A DNA stretch of 40,920 nt from Paenibacillus pasadenensis DSM 19293 (GCF_000422485.1 NZ_KE383858.1:76875-117794); one strand, 5' to 3'; shown: positions 1 through 8,043, counted from the stretch's first letter. Made by a program: numbers and translations. The notes: generated by a model from the letters alone, not told the origin.

Positions 1-32
1 AACGTCGGCGCTAGGGGAGTGTTTAGAGCGGA

Positions 33-55
33 GTTGCTCGGTTTTTCCGAGCAAC
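33..55. repeat. Perfect 9-bp stem-loop at left edge
   Basis: GTTGCTCGG and CCGAGCAAC flank a five-T loop. The element lies beyond the desR terminator. There is no T-run on either side, so it is not a convincing intrinsic terminator. I see no gene in positions 1-98. Confidence 0.5.
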
Positions 56-98
56 GGCGGAGTTAGAGCAGCGGATAGAGCAGGCGAGGAGCGAAAAT

Positions 99-136
99 AA
101 GGCCGCAGAAGCCGATTAGTCGGCTTTTGCGGCCTT
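99..136 (-). terminator. Intrinsic terminator after desR
   Basis: A long inverted repeat (AAGGCCGCA...TGCGGCCTT with an inner GAAGCCGA/TCGGCTTT stem and a TTAG loop) lies 10 nt beyond the desR stop. Read on the minus strand it is followed by TTATTTT, so it should end the des-desK-desR transcript. Confidence 0.8.
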
Positions 137-145
137 TACTCAATT

Positions 146-745
146 TCACTTGAACCAGCCCTTCTCCTTGAAGCGGGAGACGGCCTCGATCCGGTTGCTG
201 ACGCCGAGCTTGTCGAGGATGACGGAGATGTAGTTGCGGACCGTGCCGCTCGAGAGGTACAGCTGGCTCGCGATCTCCTTGGTGTTTTTGCCGGCGGAGA
301 CGAGCTCCATCACTTCCCGCTCGCGTTCGGTGAGCGGGTTGCTCTCGTTGTACACCTCGTCGACGAGCTCGGGCGCGTACAGGCGGCGTCCTTCCATGAC
401 GCTGCGGATGGACGTGGCGAGCTCGTCGCTCGAGCTGTCCTTGAGCAGATACGCCTGCACGCCCGCCTTGAGCGCCCGCTCGAAGTAACCGCTGCGGGCG
501 AACGTCGTCAGGATCATCACCCGGCAGCCGCTGTCCTTCAACTGCTCGGCCGCCTCGAGCCCGTTCATGACGGGCATCTCGATGTCCATGATGCAGATGT
601 CGGGCTTGTGCTTGCGCACGAGCGCGACGGCGTCCTCGCCGCTCGTCGCCTGGCCGACGACCTGCATGTCCTCCTCGAGGTCGATGAGGGAGCCGAGAGC
701 GCCCAGCAGCAGCCGCTGGTCCTCGGCAAGCACGATTCGGATCAT
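146..745 (-). CDS. desR: DesR-like NarL/LuxR response regulator
   Basis: This is a 199-aa response regulator. The receiver domain covers about residues 2-118, with acidic residues E8/D9, phospho-acceptor D54 in the IMDIEMPVMNG stretch, and the conserved Lys in YLLKD. The C-terminal LuxR-type helix-turn-helix is at about 137-195 (LTEREREVMELVSAGKN onward). The start is ATG with an AAGGAGG site a few bases upstream. The ATG overlaps the desK stop by 4 nt (ATGA), so the two are translationally coupled. In Bacillus subtilis, DesR phosphorylated by DesK activates the desaturase gene des when membranes stiffen at low temperature. The order des-desK-desR is the same here, which supports the specific name over a generic NarL-type regulator. 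Confidence 0.88.
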   Translation of the reverse strand: MIRIVLAEDQRLLLGALGSLIDLEEDMQVVGQATSGEDAVALVRKHKPDICIMDIEMPVMNGLEAAEQLKDSGCRVMILTTFARSGYFERALKAGVQAYLLKDSSSDELATSIRSVMEGRRLYAPELVDEVYNESNPLTEREREVMELVSAGKNTKEIASQLYLSSGTVRNYISVILDKLGVSNRIEAVSRFKEKGWFK

Positions 746-1974
746 TGGAAATCCTCCTTTTCTCTGCGGCTGACATTATGCGGCGCAATCATATACAGCG
801 TCGTGCCCGGCCTTCCGACAGCGCCGTCCGCCCCGGCAGCGCGCGTCCCGCCCTTTGAATCGGAGGCTTTCGCGCCGGCGGCCGACTTCGAATCCATACC
901 GGCGCCTTGGCCGATCTGGAGGCTGCCGTTGATGAACTCGAGCCGCTCCTTCATCCCTTGCAGGCCGTTGCCCCGATCCTGGGCGCGCGGCAGCCGCATG
1001 CCGATGCCGTTGTCCTGGACGAGCACGCGGAGCAGGTCGGGCTTCTGCTCGATCCGCACGAGGCAGCGGGAAGCCCGGCTATGCTTGACGACGTTCGTGA
1101 CCGCCTCCTTGACGCACATGCTGAGCACGTTCTCGGTGAACCGGGACGTATGCGCAAGCTTCGGATCGCCGACCAGCTCGAACTCGATCTCGGCCGCGCG
1201 CAAAATCTGGCCGACCCGCCCGAGCTCGTCCTCGAGCCGGGCTCCGCGCATATGCGAGACCATGTCGCGCACCTCCTGCAGCGCGATGCGCGCGGTCTGG
1301 TGCACGTCGCTCATTTCCGCGCGGGCCCGCTCGGGATTTTTGGAGACGAGCTTGCCGGCAAGGTCGCTTTTGAGGCGGATGAGCGACAGCTGCTGGCCGA
1401 GCGTGTCATGCAGGTCGAGCGCGATCCGCTGCCGCTCCTCCAGCACGAGCAGGTCGGCGATGCGTCGGTTGGCATCCTCGAGCTGCCCTTGGAGCCGCTC
1501 CTGCTTGAGCCAGTTGTAGCGGCTGAACGGCAGCACCGAGACGCCGATCAGCAGGATCGCGACGAAGGGCGACTGCTGGATGAAGAAGCGGTTATGCATG
1601 AAGTAGGCGGTATAGATCGTGGCGGCGACGAGCACGAGATGCACGACATAGAGGCTCGTGAAGCCGGCCCTGCTGCGCGTGTTGCCGATGTAGAACGCCA
1701 GGAAGAAGCCGAAGTAAGGGTAGTGGAAATAAATCGTCATCGCCGCCGAAATGGCCATCTGGATCGCGATGCCGGTATACATCCGCCAGCCCCGGCCCTC
1801 GCGCGTGAGCCGGTAGCAGATGAAAAAGACGGCAACCATGAGGCTGCCGGCGAGGATGCTGCCCGTATCCGGGTAGCGGAAGATGAAATAGAACGGCAGG
1901 ACGATGAAGGCCAGCCAGATATACGGTCCGAGCCCGGTGTTGCGGGGCAGGATCTGATTCCATTTTTGCTGCAT
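742..1974 (-). CDS. desK: DesK-like membrane sensor histidine kinase
   Basis: This 410-aa kinase has a hydrophobic N-terminal sensor of about five membrane segments (residues 17-150), then a coiled linker and the HisKA_3 dimerisation helix with phosphorylated H189 (LDLHDTLGQQ). The ATP-binding domain shows the N box around N294 (KEAVTNVVKHS), DNGIGM at 321-326 and GNGLQGM at 335-341. DesK senses bilayer thickness and order, and switches between kinase and phosphatase activity toward DesR. An AAGGAG site lies 10 nt before the ATG. One oddity is a low-complexity Gly/Ala/Ser/Lys insert of about 34 residues (355-388) between the G boxes and the final strand (TTLYMIAP), which lengthens the protein relative to B. 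subtilis DesK (about 370 aa). Confidence 0.88.
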   Translation of the reverse strand: MQQKWNQILPRNTGLGPYIWLAFIVLPFYFIFRYPDTGSILAGSLMVAVFFICYRLTREGRGWRMYTGIAIQMAISAAMTIYFHYPYFGFFLAFYIGNTRSRAGFTSLYVVHLVLVAATIYTAYFMHNRFFIQQSPFVAILLIGVSVLPFSRYNWLKQERLQGQLEDANRRIADLLVLEERQRIALDLHDTLGQQLSLIRLKSDLAGKLVSKNPERARAEMSDVHQTARIALQEVRDMVSHMRGARLEDELGRVGQILRAAEIEFELVGDPKLAHTSRFTENVLSMCVKEAVTNVVKHSRASRCLVRIEQKPDLLRVLVQDNGIGMRLPRAQDRGNGLQGMKERLEFINGSLQIGQGAGMDSKSAAGAKASDSKGGTRAAGADGAVGRPGTTLYMIAPHNVSRREKEDFQ

Positions 1975-2075
1975 GCGCTGCTTGCTCCTTGGGCCGGACG
2001 GCGGCGCTCAGGCCGCTGTCTTCCGGCAGGGATGGTTAGCCTCATTGTAGCATACTATCCGGCAAAATATCCGTC

Positions 2076-3101
2076 TCAGGCCGGGCGTCCGGTGGAGCGA
2101 AGCGGCGGCTCCGCGGCGCGGCGGATGCCTTCGCGGAACGTGACGAACTGGCGCCGCTCGTCGTCCCACAGGTTGAAGCGCAGCGACTTGAGGCTCGTGA
2201 GCAGCGTGATTGTCGTCGCATGCTCGAGCGGCGGCGCGGCTTCATGCGCCTGCTGCAGATGATAGTTCGGCACGCGCGGACTCAGATGATGCACATGGTG
2301 GTAGCCGATGTTGCCGGTCAGCCATTGCAGCCAGGCGGGCAGCTTGTAGAACGAGCTGCCTTCTACGGCCGCCTTGACGTAGTCCCACTCTTCCTCATGC
2401 TCGAAGTAGGAGTCCTCGAACTGATGCTGGACGTAGAACAGCCAGATGCCGGCGGCGCCGGAGATCCAGAATACCGGCAGCTGCACGAGCAGGAACGACT
2501 GCCAGCCGATCGCCCAGATGAGCAGCGAGTAGAGGACGGCGATGCCGGCGTTGGTCAGCCAGGTGTTGCGGCGCTCCTTGAGGCGCGCGCCTTTTTCGTT
2601 GAAGCGGTAGGTGATCAGGATGAGCGCGATCGGTCCGACGACGAACAGCACGAACGGGTTGCGGTAGATGCGGTAGCGCAGCTTGGTCCAAGCGGACGCT
2701 TCCTTGTATTCCTTGACGGTGAGCAGCCACATGTCGCCCGTGCCGCGGCGCTCCAGGTTGCCGCTGCCGGCGTGGTGGATGTTGTGGCTGTGCTTCCATT
2801 GCTCGTATGGGAACAGCGTCAGGATGCCGAGCAGCGTGCCGAGCGCGTCGTTGGCCTTGCGGCTGCGGAAGAACGAGCCGTGGCAGCAGTCGTGGAAGAT
2901 GATGAAGCTGCGGATGAGGAAGCCGGCCGCGAGCGCGGACAGCAGCAGCGTCAGGGCATACGAGACCTGCAAGCTGGCATAAGCCGCGATCCAGAGCAGG
3001 ATGAACGGCGGGATCGTATTGAGCAGCTGGCGCACGCTGGCGGTCTTGTCGTTGCGCTCGAAGGGAGCGATCATCTTGCGGAGCTGTTTCGTCTGGTTCA
3101 T
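2076..3101 (-). CDS. des: Acyl-lipid fatty acid desaturase (Des)
   Basis: This 341-aa integral membrane di-iron desaturase introduces a cis double bond into acyl chains of membrane phospholipids. All three histidine boxes are present: HDCCH (70-74), HSHNIHH (104-110) and HHVHH (269-273). Hydrophobic pairs lie at about 30-65 and 150-225. The open frame extends further upstream, but the start is set by GGGAGGAAGCC directly before the ATG at 3101. It is the first gene of the des-desK-desR cluster, with a 101-nt gap to desK. A palindrome and an activator-type promoter lie upstream (see the 3155-3221 entry). Confidence 0.92.
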   Translation of the reverse strand: MNQTKQLRKMIAPFERNDKTASVRQLLNTIPPFILLWIAAYASLQVSYALTLLLSALAAGFLIRSFIIFHDCCHGSFFRSRKANDALGTLLGILTLFPYEQWKHSHNIHHAGSGNLERRGTGDMWLLTVKEYKEASAWTKLRYRIYRNPFVLFVVGPIALILITYRFNEKGARLKERRNTWLTNAGIAVLYSLLIWAIGWQSFLLVQLPVFWISGAAGIWLFYVQHQFEDSYFEHEEEWDYVKAAVEGSSFYKLPAWLQWLTGNIGYHHVHHLSPRVPNYHLQQAHEAAPPLEHATTITLLTSLKSLRFNLWDDERRQFVTFREGIRRAAEPPLRSTGRPA

Positions 3102-3154
3102 GGCTTCCTCCCGGGTGGCCGTATGGCGCGCGGAGCGCTGCGGCTGATAATTCC

Positions 3155-3221
3155 AGTATAGGGAAAGGGGCGGGGCGCAGGCAGTCATAGCCGTAAGCGA
3201 TCCGACATGACAACTGTCATG
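3155..3221 (-). promoter_or_regulatory. Candidate des promoter with DesR-type operator
   Basis: Read on the minus strand, TATACT (3155-3160) is a good -10, but the matching -35 position reads TGCCTG, which is poor and typical of activator-dependent promoters. At 3206-3221 there is a palindrome with 7-bp perfect arms, CATGACA and TGTCATG, separated by 2 nt. Its centre is about 65 bp upstream of the expected start site, a usual place for a response-regulator dimer. That DesR binds it is inferred from the neighbouring genes. Confidence 0.55.
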
Positions 3222-3294
3222 CCTTGCCGGTCAAGCTGCGATTGGTGTAGCCTTAGGGGAAGAACCTTCATCCCGGAAGCGGGGAGCGTGCATC

Positions 3295-3777
3295 ATGTCC
3301 ATATTCGACAAAATGAAGCAAGGAGCGGCCGAAGCGGCGAAGGCGGCTCAGCAGACGATGGAGACCGCGCGGCTCAAGTCCCAGGTCGCGCTTCGCCAGC
3401 GCGACATCTCGCGGCTCAAGAAAGAGATCGGCGACGCCGTGTTCGCCGCTTATATGAAGGACGACATGGCCGCCTCCCATGAGGCCGCCCATCGGCTCTG
3501 CCAGCAGATCGTGTCGGCGCAGGGGCAGATCGACCAGCTCGAGCAGCGCATCCGCGCGCTCAAGGCGCTCAAGGCTTGCGCGACCTGCGGGCGCGAGGCC
3601 GACCATGAGGCCCGCTACTGCCCGGATTGCGGCGCCCCCTTCCCCGAAGAGGGCGTGCTGCCGGCGCTGCAGCTCGAGGGCCAGGTGCATGTGCTCTGCG
3701 GCCGCTGCAAGGCGGAGAACCGGCTCGACGCCAAGCGCTGCACGCGCTGCGGCAGCGAGCTGGCCTCCTGGCAATAG
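3295..3777 (+). CDS. Coiled-coil double zinc-ribbon protein
   Basis: This 160-aa cytosolic protein has an Ala/Lys-rich N-terminal helix (1-30), a coiled coil (about 30-93), and two C-terminal zinc ribbons: C95/C98 with C109/C112, and C135/C138 with C149/C152, each CxxC-CxxC. The start ATG follows AGCGGGGAGCG. The layout (helical hairpin plus zinc ribbons) matches many Bacillales hypothetical zinc-ribbon proteins of unknown role. It stands alone between the des promoter region and a strong terminator. I cannot assign a function; binding of a partner protein or nucleic acid through the ribbons is only a guess. Confidence 0.8.
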   Translation: MSIFDKMKQGAAEAAKAAQQTMETARLKSQVALRQRDISRLKKEIGDAVFAAYMKDDMAASHEAAHRLCQQIVSAQGQIDQLEQRIRALKALKACATCGREADHEARYCPDCGAPFPEEGVLPALQLEGQVHVLCGRCKAENRLDAKRCTRCGSELASWQ

Positions 3778-3819
3778 GCGGCCTCGACCGCAGGCGCTGC
3801 GGCGCAGCGCGAGGCTACG

Positions 3820-3856
3820 AATCCAAGGCAGCCCCCTCTGCCTTGGATTTTTTTTG
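3820..3856 (+). terminator. Intrinsic terminator after zinc-ribbon gene
   Basis: The arms AATCCAAGGCAG and CTGCCTTGGATT form a 12-bp stem around a short C/T loop, followed directly by seven or more T. It lies about 40 nt after the stop codon. Confidence 0.85.
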
Positions 3857-4054
3857 CTGCCGCCGCGTGGAAAAAACGAGACGTCATCCTGCATAAAAAT
3901 GGCATATCCAGAGCAGGCTAAGCGGCGTTGCAGGAGGCGGAAAGTGTTGCGCAGAGCCACAAAAAGGCGCATTAGGACAACAATGTTTCTCTAGACCCAC
4001 TGGGGGATCGGACGGTAAGGTGGGGAGAGTGTTTTTTGAGAGGGGAAAGAAAAC
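3857..4054 (+). other. Leader region of the cation diffusion facilitator gene
   Basis: These 198 bases hold no ORF with a ribosome site. Two G-rich patches, a possible short stem (CCCAC 3996-4000 with GTGGG 4020-4024) and a T6 run at 4032-4037 precede the GTG start. This could be a metal-responsive leader, because NiCo (czcD) riboswitches occur in front of such transporters. I could not match the riboswitch consensus by eye. Confidence 0.25.
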
Positions 4055-4942
4055 GTGTCTACCGAGCAACAATACGCCGATATGCGCCGAGGAGAGCGCG
4101 GAGCCTGGATCAGCATCGGCGCGTATGTCGTGCTGTCCATCGCCAAGATCGGCGCGGGCTACCTGTTCGCCTCCAAGGCGCTGTCTGCGGACGGCTTCAA
4201 CAATCTGACCGACATTGTCGCGTCGTTCGCCGTGCTCATCGGCCTGCGCATCTCGCAGAAGCCGCCGGACGAGGACCATCCCTACGGACACTTCCGCGCG
4301 GAAACGATCGCCTCGCTCATCGCTTCCTTCATCATGGCGACGGTCGGCCTGCAGGTGCTGATCAGCTCCGTGCGCTCGCTGTTCGCCGGGCGCGAGGAGG
4401 CGCCGAACATCCTGTCCGCCGTCGTGGCGATCGTCTCGGCCGTCGTCATGCTCGGCGTCTATCTGTACAACCGCCGCCTCGCCCGGCAGATCAAGAGCCA
4501 GGCGCTGGACGCCGCGGCCAAGGACAATTTGTCGGACGCGCTTGTCAGCATCGGCGCGGCGGTCGGCATCGCCGGCGCTTCGCTCGGCATGCCGTGGCTC
4601 GATCCCGTAGCGGCGATCGCCGTCGGCCTCATCATCTGCAAGACGGCATGGGAAATTTTCTACGGCTCGACCCATGCGCTGACCGACGGCTTCGACGACG
4701 GCGAGCTGCGCACGCTGCGCAGCTCGATCGAGAAGGTCGAGGGCGTCAAGTCGATCAAGGACCTCAAAGCCCGCGTCCACGGCAGCCATGTGCTCGTCGA
4801 CGTCATCGTGACCGTCGACTCCAGGCTGAGCCTGGTCGAGAGCCATCGGATCAGCGACGAGATCGAGAGCCGGATGGAGCGCAAGCACAACATCATGAAC
4901 GTGCATGTGCATGTGGAGCCTTACGAGCCGGAGCCGGCTTGA
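4055..4942 (+). CDS. Cation diffusion facilitator (CDF) metal exporter
   Basis: This 295-aa protein of the CDF family uses proton antiport to export divalent metal (Zn, Mn, Fe, Co or Ni). It has six membrane segments between about 16 and 205. The metal-site residues in TM2 are in SADGFNNLTD (D46, N50, D53), with the matching KDNLSD in TM5. The conserved DEDHPYGHFRAE lies after TM2 (H75, H79). The cytosolic C-terminal dimerisation domain (about 210-290) ends in the usual His-rich NVHVHVEP. The start is GTG at 4055 behind GAGAGGGGAAAGA. Asn in place of the usual His/Asp at position 50 resembles the Mn/Fe branch more than the Zn branch, but the substrate cannot be fixed from sequence alone. Confidence 0.9.
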   Translation: MSTEQQYADMRRGERGAWISIGAYVVLSIAKIGAGYLFASKALSADGFNNLTDIVASFAVLIGLRISQKPPDEDHPYGHFRAETIASLIASFIMATVGLQVLISSVRSLFAGREEAPNILSAVVAIVSAVVMLGVYLYNRRLARQIKSQALDAAAKDNLSDALVSIGAAVGIAGASLGMPWLDPVAAIAVGLIICKTAWEIFYGSTHALTDGFDDGELRTLRSSIEKVEGVKSIKDLKARVHGSHVLVDVIVTVDSRLSLVESHRISDEIESRMERKHNIMNVHVHVEPYEPEPA

Positions 4943-4960
4943 GCCTGCTTTCCGTCCGTC

Positions 4961-5006
4961 AGCCCGCTTCCAAGTCCCTTCAGGGACGGAGGCGGGCTTT
5001 TTTTTT
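4961..5006 (+). terminator. Intrinsic terminator after CDF gene
   Basis: The outer stem AGCCCGC/GCGGGCT and inner AGTCCCT/AGGGACG form a long hairpin followed by nine T. It lies 19 nt after the stop. Confidence 0.85.
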
Positions 5007-5163
5007 ATGTAAAAAACAGAGCGGCCCTGGAGGCTCGGCGCGGGCGGGCCGCTCGTCCTAGCTTGAGTCCGCGGCGAACTTGGGAGCAGCGGTCCATGCG
5101 CTTTTTGCCGGTTTTATTTACAATAGACACCAGAAGCCGCCAGAACATCCCAGCGAGCCGCAC
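5005..5163 (-). CDS. Possible short basic peptide (uncertain)
   Basis: A minus-strand frame of 52 codons starts at GTG 5163, 7 nt behind a full AAGGAGG site. It has a short hydrophobic N-terminus (about residues 3-15, containing MFWRLLVSIV), then a very basic Arg/Lys-rich remainder. Its last codons run into the CDF terminator. The ribosome site is the only real support. The Arg-rich tail could equally be ordinary GC-rich noise, so it may not be a gene. Confidence 0.28.
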   Translation of the reverse strand: MRLAGMFWRLLVSIVNKTGKKRMDRCSQVRRGLKLGRAARPRRASRAALFFT

Positions 5164-5280
5164 GATCGCTCCTCCTTCGACAGAGTCAAGCCTAAATCCG
5201 GACAAGCCGGATGCCGATAACCTACCTGTGATCTAGACCATGGACAATCGACATTCAACCAGATGAGGAGTCGTGATCGA

Positions 5281-6843
5281 ATGAGAAAGCCCGTCGCCGC
5301 CGTTCTGGCCGCGAGCCTGCTGCTTGCGGGCATGCCCCCGACCGGGGCGGAGGCCGCTCCATCCGCCGCCGCCCAGCTTGCCGTCACCCAGTCCACCGTC
5401 AACCTGAGGGAAGAGCCGTCGACCAAGGGCAAGGTGCTCCGCCTGCTCGCCAAAGGGGAGCCGCTCACCGTGCTCGAGCGGGTGGACGGCAGCTGGTACA
5501 AAGTCAAGGAACGCGCAGGCAAGATCGGCTTCGTCTCTTCCTCCTCCGCCTACATCAGCCTGATCGAGGAGCCTGCCGCCTCCGCCAAGCCGTCGCTCGC
5601 CGCGAACGCGGAGATTGCGGCTACCGTCACGCTGCGCAAGAGCGCCTCCGCTTCCAGCGACCGCATCCGCTACCTGAACAAGGGCGAGCAGGTGCAGATC
5701 GTGGCCGTGCCGACCGCGTACTGGTATCTGATCCTGGATGAGCAGGGCAACAGCGGATACATAAGCTCCGACAAGAAATACGTCACCGTAACCGGCGTCT
5801 TGCCCGGAGCATCGACGCCGGCGCCGACTGCGACGCCGGCGGCGACGCCGACACCGAGCAAGGCGCCGTCGGCGACCGCGACGCCGACGCCGAGCAAGAC
5901 GCCGACGCCGACTGCGACGCCGACGCCAAGCAAGTCCCCGGCGCCGACCGCGATGCCGACGCCGACCGCGACGCCGACGCCGAGCAAGACGCCGACGCCG
6001 ACCGCGACGCCGACGCCGACTGCGACGCCGACGCCGAGCAAGGCGCCGGCGGCGACCGCGACGCCGACGCCAGCAGGCGGCGCGGAGGCGTTCTCGCCGA
6101 ACGCGAAGGCCGTTTCGGCGGTGGCGTTCCGCGTCGGCCCGTCCACTTCGCAAGACCGCATCCGCTACCTGAAGACGGGCGAGGCCGTGCAGATCGTCTC
6201 CACTTCCAATCGCAGCTGGTACCAGATCGTCGACGCATCGGGCCAATCCGGCTACGTCAGCTCCGACGCCAAGTACATCGCCGTGACAGGGACGCTCCCG
6301 AGCGCTCCATCCGCGACGCCTGCTCCTGGCGCATCGCCGACGCCGAGCGCGGCTCCCGCATCGCCGACGCCGGCTCCGTCCGGCGATGGGGAAGGCCTCG
6401 CCTCGCCGGAGCTGGAGGCGGTCATCGCCGCCGGCCTCAAGTACCTCGGCACGCCGTATGAGTTCGGCTCCAGCCGCAGCGACACGACAACGTTCGATTG
6501 CTCGGACTTCGTGCGCCAAGCTTTTCTCGACGCTCTCGGGATCAAGCTGGCAGCCGACTCGCGCGGCCAAGGCCTGCAGGTCAAGAACAAAGGCGCCTAT
6601 ACGCAGGATTGGAACGAGCTGAAGCGCGGCGACCTGATGTTCTTCACGACCACCGCGATCGGCAAGGACATGACGGCCGAGGAGAGCCTCGACGCCTCGC
6701 TCATCTCCCATGTCGGCATCTACCTCGGCGACAACAAGATCCTGCAGACGTACTCCAAGGAGTCGGGCGGCGTGCAGGTGACGGACATCCCGCAGAACTC
6801 GACCTGGAAGACGCGCTTCATGTTCGGCGGCAGCGCGCTGTAG
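5281..6843 (+). CDS. Secreted SH3b / NlpC-P60 cell-wall peptidase
   Basis: This 520-aa exported protein is predicted to cleave peptidoglycan stem peptides (gamma-D-Glu-diamino acid bond in family members). Signal peptide about 1-23 (cut after AEA). Three bacterial SH3 domains: about 35-95, 110-172 and 273-340. Between the second and third is a Pro/Thr/Ala linker of PTATPTPSK-type repeats (about 177-263), and a shorter one precedes the C-terminal NlpC/P60 domain (about 378-520). Catalytic C407 lies in FDCSDFV and H477 in SHVGIYLG. The third catalytic position, usually His, appears to be Gln (Q489 in KILQTY). The start is ATG 5281, with GAGGAG 10 nt upstream; an in-frame ATG at 5263 overlaps that site and is unlikely. 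No partner gene is adjacent. Confidence 0.9.
   Translation: MRKPVAAVLAASLLLAGMPPTGAEAAPSAAAQLAVTQSTVNLREEPSTKGKVLRLLAKGEPLTVLERVDGSWYKVKERAGKIGFVSSSSAYISLIEEPAASAKPSLAANAEIAATVTLRKSASASSDRIRYLNKGEQVQIVAVPTAYWYLILDEQGNSGYISSDKKYVTVTGVLPGASTPAPTATPAATPTPSKAPSATATPTPSKTPTPTATPTPSKSPAPTAMPTPTATPTPSKTPTPTATPTPTATPTPSKAPAATATPTPAGGAEAFSPNAKAVSAVAFRVGPSTSQDRIRYLKTGEAVQIVSTSNRSWYQIVDASGQSGYVSSDAKYIAVTGTLPSAPSATPAPGASPTPSAAPASPTPAPSGDGEGLASPELEAVIAAGLKYLGTPYEFGSSRSDTTTFDCSDFVRQAFLDALGIKLAADSRGQGLQVKNKGAYTQDWNELKRGDLMFFTTTAIGKDMTAEESLDASLISHVGIYLGDNKILQTYSKESGGVQVTDIPQNSTWKTRFMFGGSAL
5812..6072. repeat. Tandem repeats encoding Pro-Thr linker
   Basis: Direct repeats of a GCGACGCCGACGCCGAGCAA-like unit are interspersed with short ACGCCGACGCCG blocks. 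They encode the flexible [11 protein letters not shown] linker between SH3 domains. Copy number is likely to vary by slippage without breaking frame because the units are multiples of 3. Confidence 0.8.
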
Positions 6844-6862
6844 GGAGCGGAGCTGCTAGTCT

Positions 6863-6881
6863 GAAAGCCGGCGGGGCTTTC
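6863..6881 (+). terminator. Weak terminator-like hairpin after NlpC/P60 gene
   Basis: The 7-bp perfect arms GAAAGCC and GGCTTTC surround a 5-nt loop, 20 nt after the stop. The nearest T-run (TTTTTT at about 6904-6909) is about 22 nt further on, so termination efficiency is doubtful. The rest of the gap to 7070 shows no gene. Confidence 0.4.
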
Positions 6882-7070
6882 GGATGAAATCGAGCTGGAG
6901 GCTTTTTTCCTAAACGGCTGGCACAGACAGATAAGCAAGACATGCAGTGACGAAGAACGTCCTGTTTCTCTTCGAATCTTGTTCTCGGATTCCCTTTACA
7001 GGGGACCGGGCAGGAGGCGAGGCATGAAACCGGGCGTTTTTTCGATTTGAATGCGAAGGAGCAGATGGAC

Positions 7071-7748
7071 ATGGACAAAAATCGGATGCAAGAATTCGAA
7101 GAAGCGCGGAATGCATGGATGGAGCGGCATCTCAGAGCCAGGAGAGGGGAGAGGAAGGATCGTCTGAAGCGCGGGCACGGTCATGGAGAGGCGCTTTTTC
7201 TAAAGAACGTCTGGTGGCCGCTGGTCGGGAATTTCGATGATCTGCATCCCGAGTATGAGGTGCGGGATTGGAGAGGCGGGACGCTGTATCTGGATTTCGC
7301 GTGGCTGCCGGGCCTGCGTCGTTTCAACATCGATGTGAAAGGCTTCGGCCCGCATGTGCAGCAGGCCGATCGGACGGGATACAGACGAGAGCTGATGCGA
7401 GAGCTGTACCTTCACAGCAGAGGGTACACGAATATTTCCATCGCCTATGATGCATTGAAGGAAGATCCGGCGTTGATCCGCGATTTTCTGAAGCCGGACA
7501 TCATGCGTTATGCGCGTGCCGGCCGCCGGGCCGAGCGTCCATTGGCCGAACAAGCCTTGTTGGATTATGCGAGAAAGCACAGCGAGTGCATCTATCCAAG
7601 CAAAGCTGCGGACGAGCTTGGCCTCGATCCTAGGACGGTCATCAAGTACCTGAAGAAGCTGATGCTTGAAGGGAAAGTCCAGTTGATATCCGCAGGGAAA
7701 CGCGCTCGCCGATATCGTTATGTGCCGGAGCTCGGAGAGCGGGGCTGA
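7071..7748 (+). CDS. Nuclease-fold plus winged-helix protein, function unknown
   Basis: This 225-aa protein has a basic helical N-terminus (1-45). A central region (about 50-140) resembles the DUF559/Vsr-like restriction-endonuclease fold seen in many Paenibacillus hypothetical proteins: LHPEYEVRDWRGG, then LDFAWLPG, then FNIDVKGFGPH, which fits a D-x(n)-(D/E)xK metal site. The C-terminal part (about 155-222) looks like a winged helix (ALLDYARKHSECIYPSKAADELGLDPRTV...), which would bind DNA. The start is ATG 7071, chosen because AAGGAG ends 9 nt before it; ATG 7065 is too close. Whether it cleaves DNA or only binds it is unknown. It lies alone between NlpC/P60 and a repeat-bearing gap. Confidence 0.72.
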   Translation: MDKNRMQEFEEARNAWMERHLRARRGERKDRLKRGHGHGEALFLKNVWWPLVGNFDDLHPEYEVRDWRGGTLYLDFAWLPGLRRFNIDVKGFGPHVQQADRTGYRRELMRELYLHSRGYTNISIAYDALKEDPALIRDFLKPDIMRYARAGRRAERPLAEQALLDYARKHSECIYPSKAADELGLDPRTVIKYLKKLMLEGKVQLISAGKRARRYRYVPELGERG

Positions 7749-7796
7749 CCATGCTTAAGCAGAGCCGGGTCCACGGAGTGGAGACGCTTTCGCTAA

Positions 7797-7933
7797 ACGG
7801 CAAATTTGGCGTTAAGAAGCGCCGCGACGGGGGAACCGGCCTTGCTAAAGGCAATATTGTCGTTAAGAAGTGCGGCAGCCGGGGAACCGGATGCCGCTGA
7901 CGGCAAATTTGGCGTTAAGAAGCGCCGCAGCCG
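7797..7933. repeat. Three imperfect ~52-bp tandem units
   Basis: The units begin at 7797, 7848 and 7900. The outer two share the near-identical ACGGCAAATTTGGCGTTAAG followed by AAGCGCCGC; the middle one is diverged (AAGGCAATATTGTCGTTAAG). Each contains GGGGAACCGG or a remnant of it. This looks like a lineage-specific intergenic repeat. The 437-base gap 7749-8185 otherwise holds only the MFS promoter region. Confidence 0.75.
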
Positions 7934-8017
7934 CTGGATAGCACGCCCGCTAGTGCTACACGGCCCTAGGACGCGCCGCGGCAGGGGGAAAACGGTCTAG
8001 TCCAAAATATACCTGTG

Positions 8018-8043
8018 CAGATCGGACGTATCTGGTATAAAAT
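8018..8043 (+). promoter_or_regulatory. Candidate promoter/operator of the MFS gene
   Basis: TATAAAAT (-10) begins at 8036, with no good -35. Directly upstream, CAGAT (8018-8022) and ATCTG (8030-8034) form a perfect inverted repeat with a 7-nt spacer, placed where a regulator would contact polymerase. The transcript would have a leader of about 135 nt. Confidence 0.4.

Noticed and set aside
5233-6711. Minus-strand Arg-rich frame opposite the NlpC/P60 gene
   Set aside because: It mirrors the Pro-Thr repeat region and has no ribosome site.
7797-7933. Possible CRISPR or attachment site
   Set aside because: Only three diverged units with related, not unique, intervening sequence; no integrase or tRNA gene.
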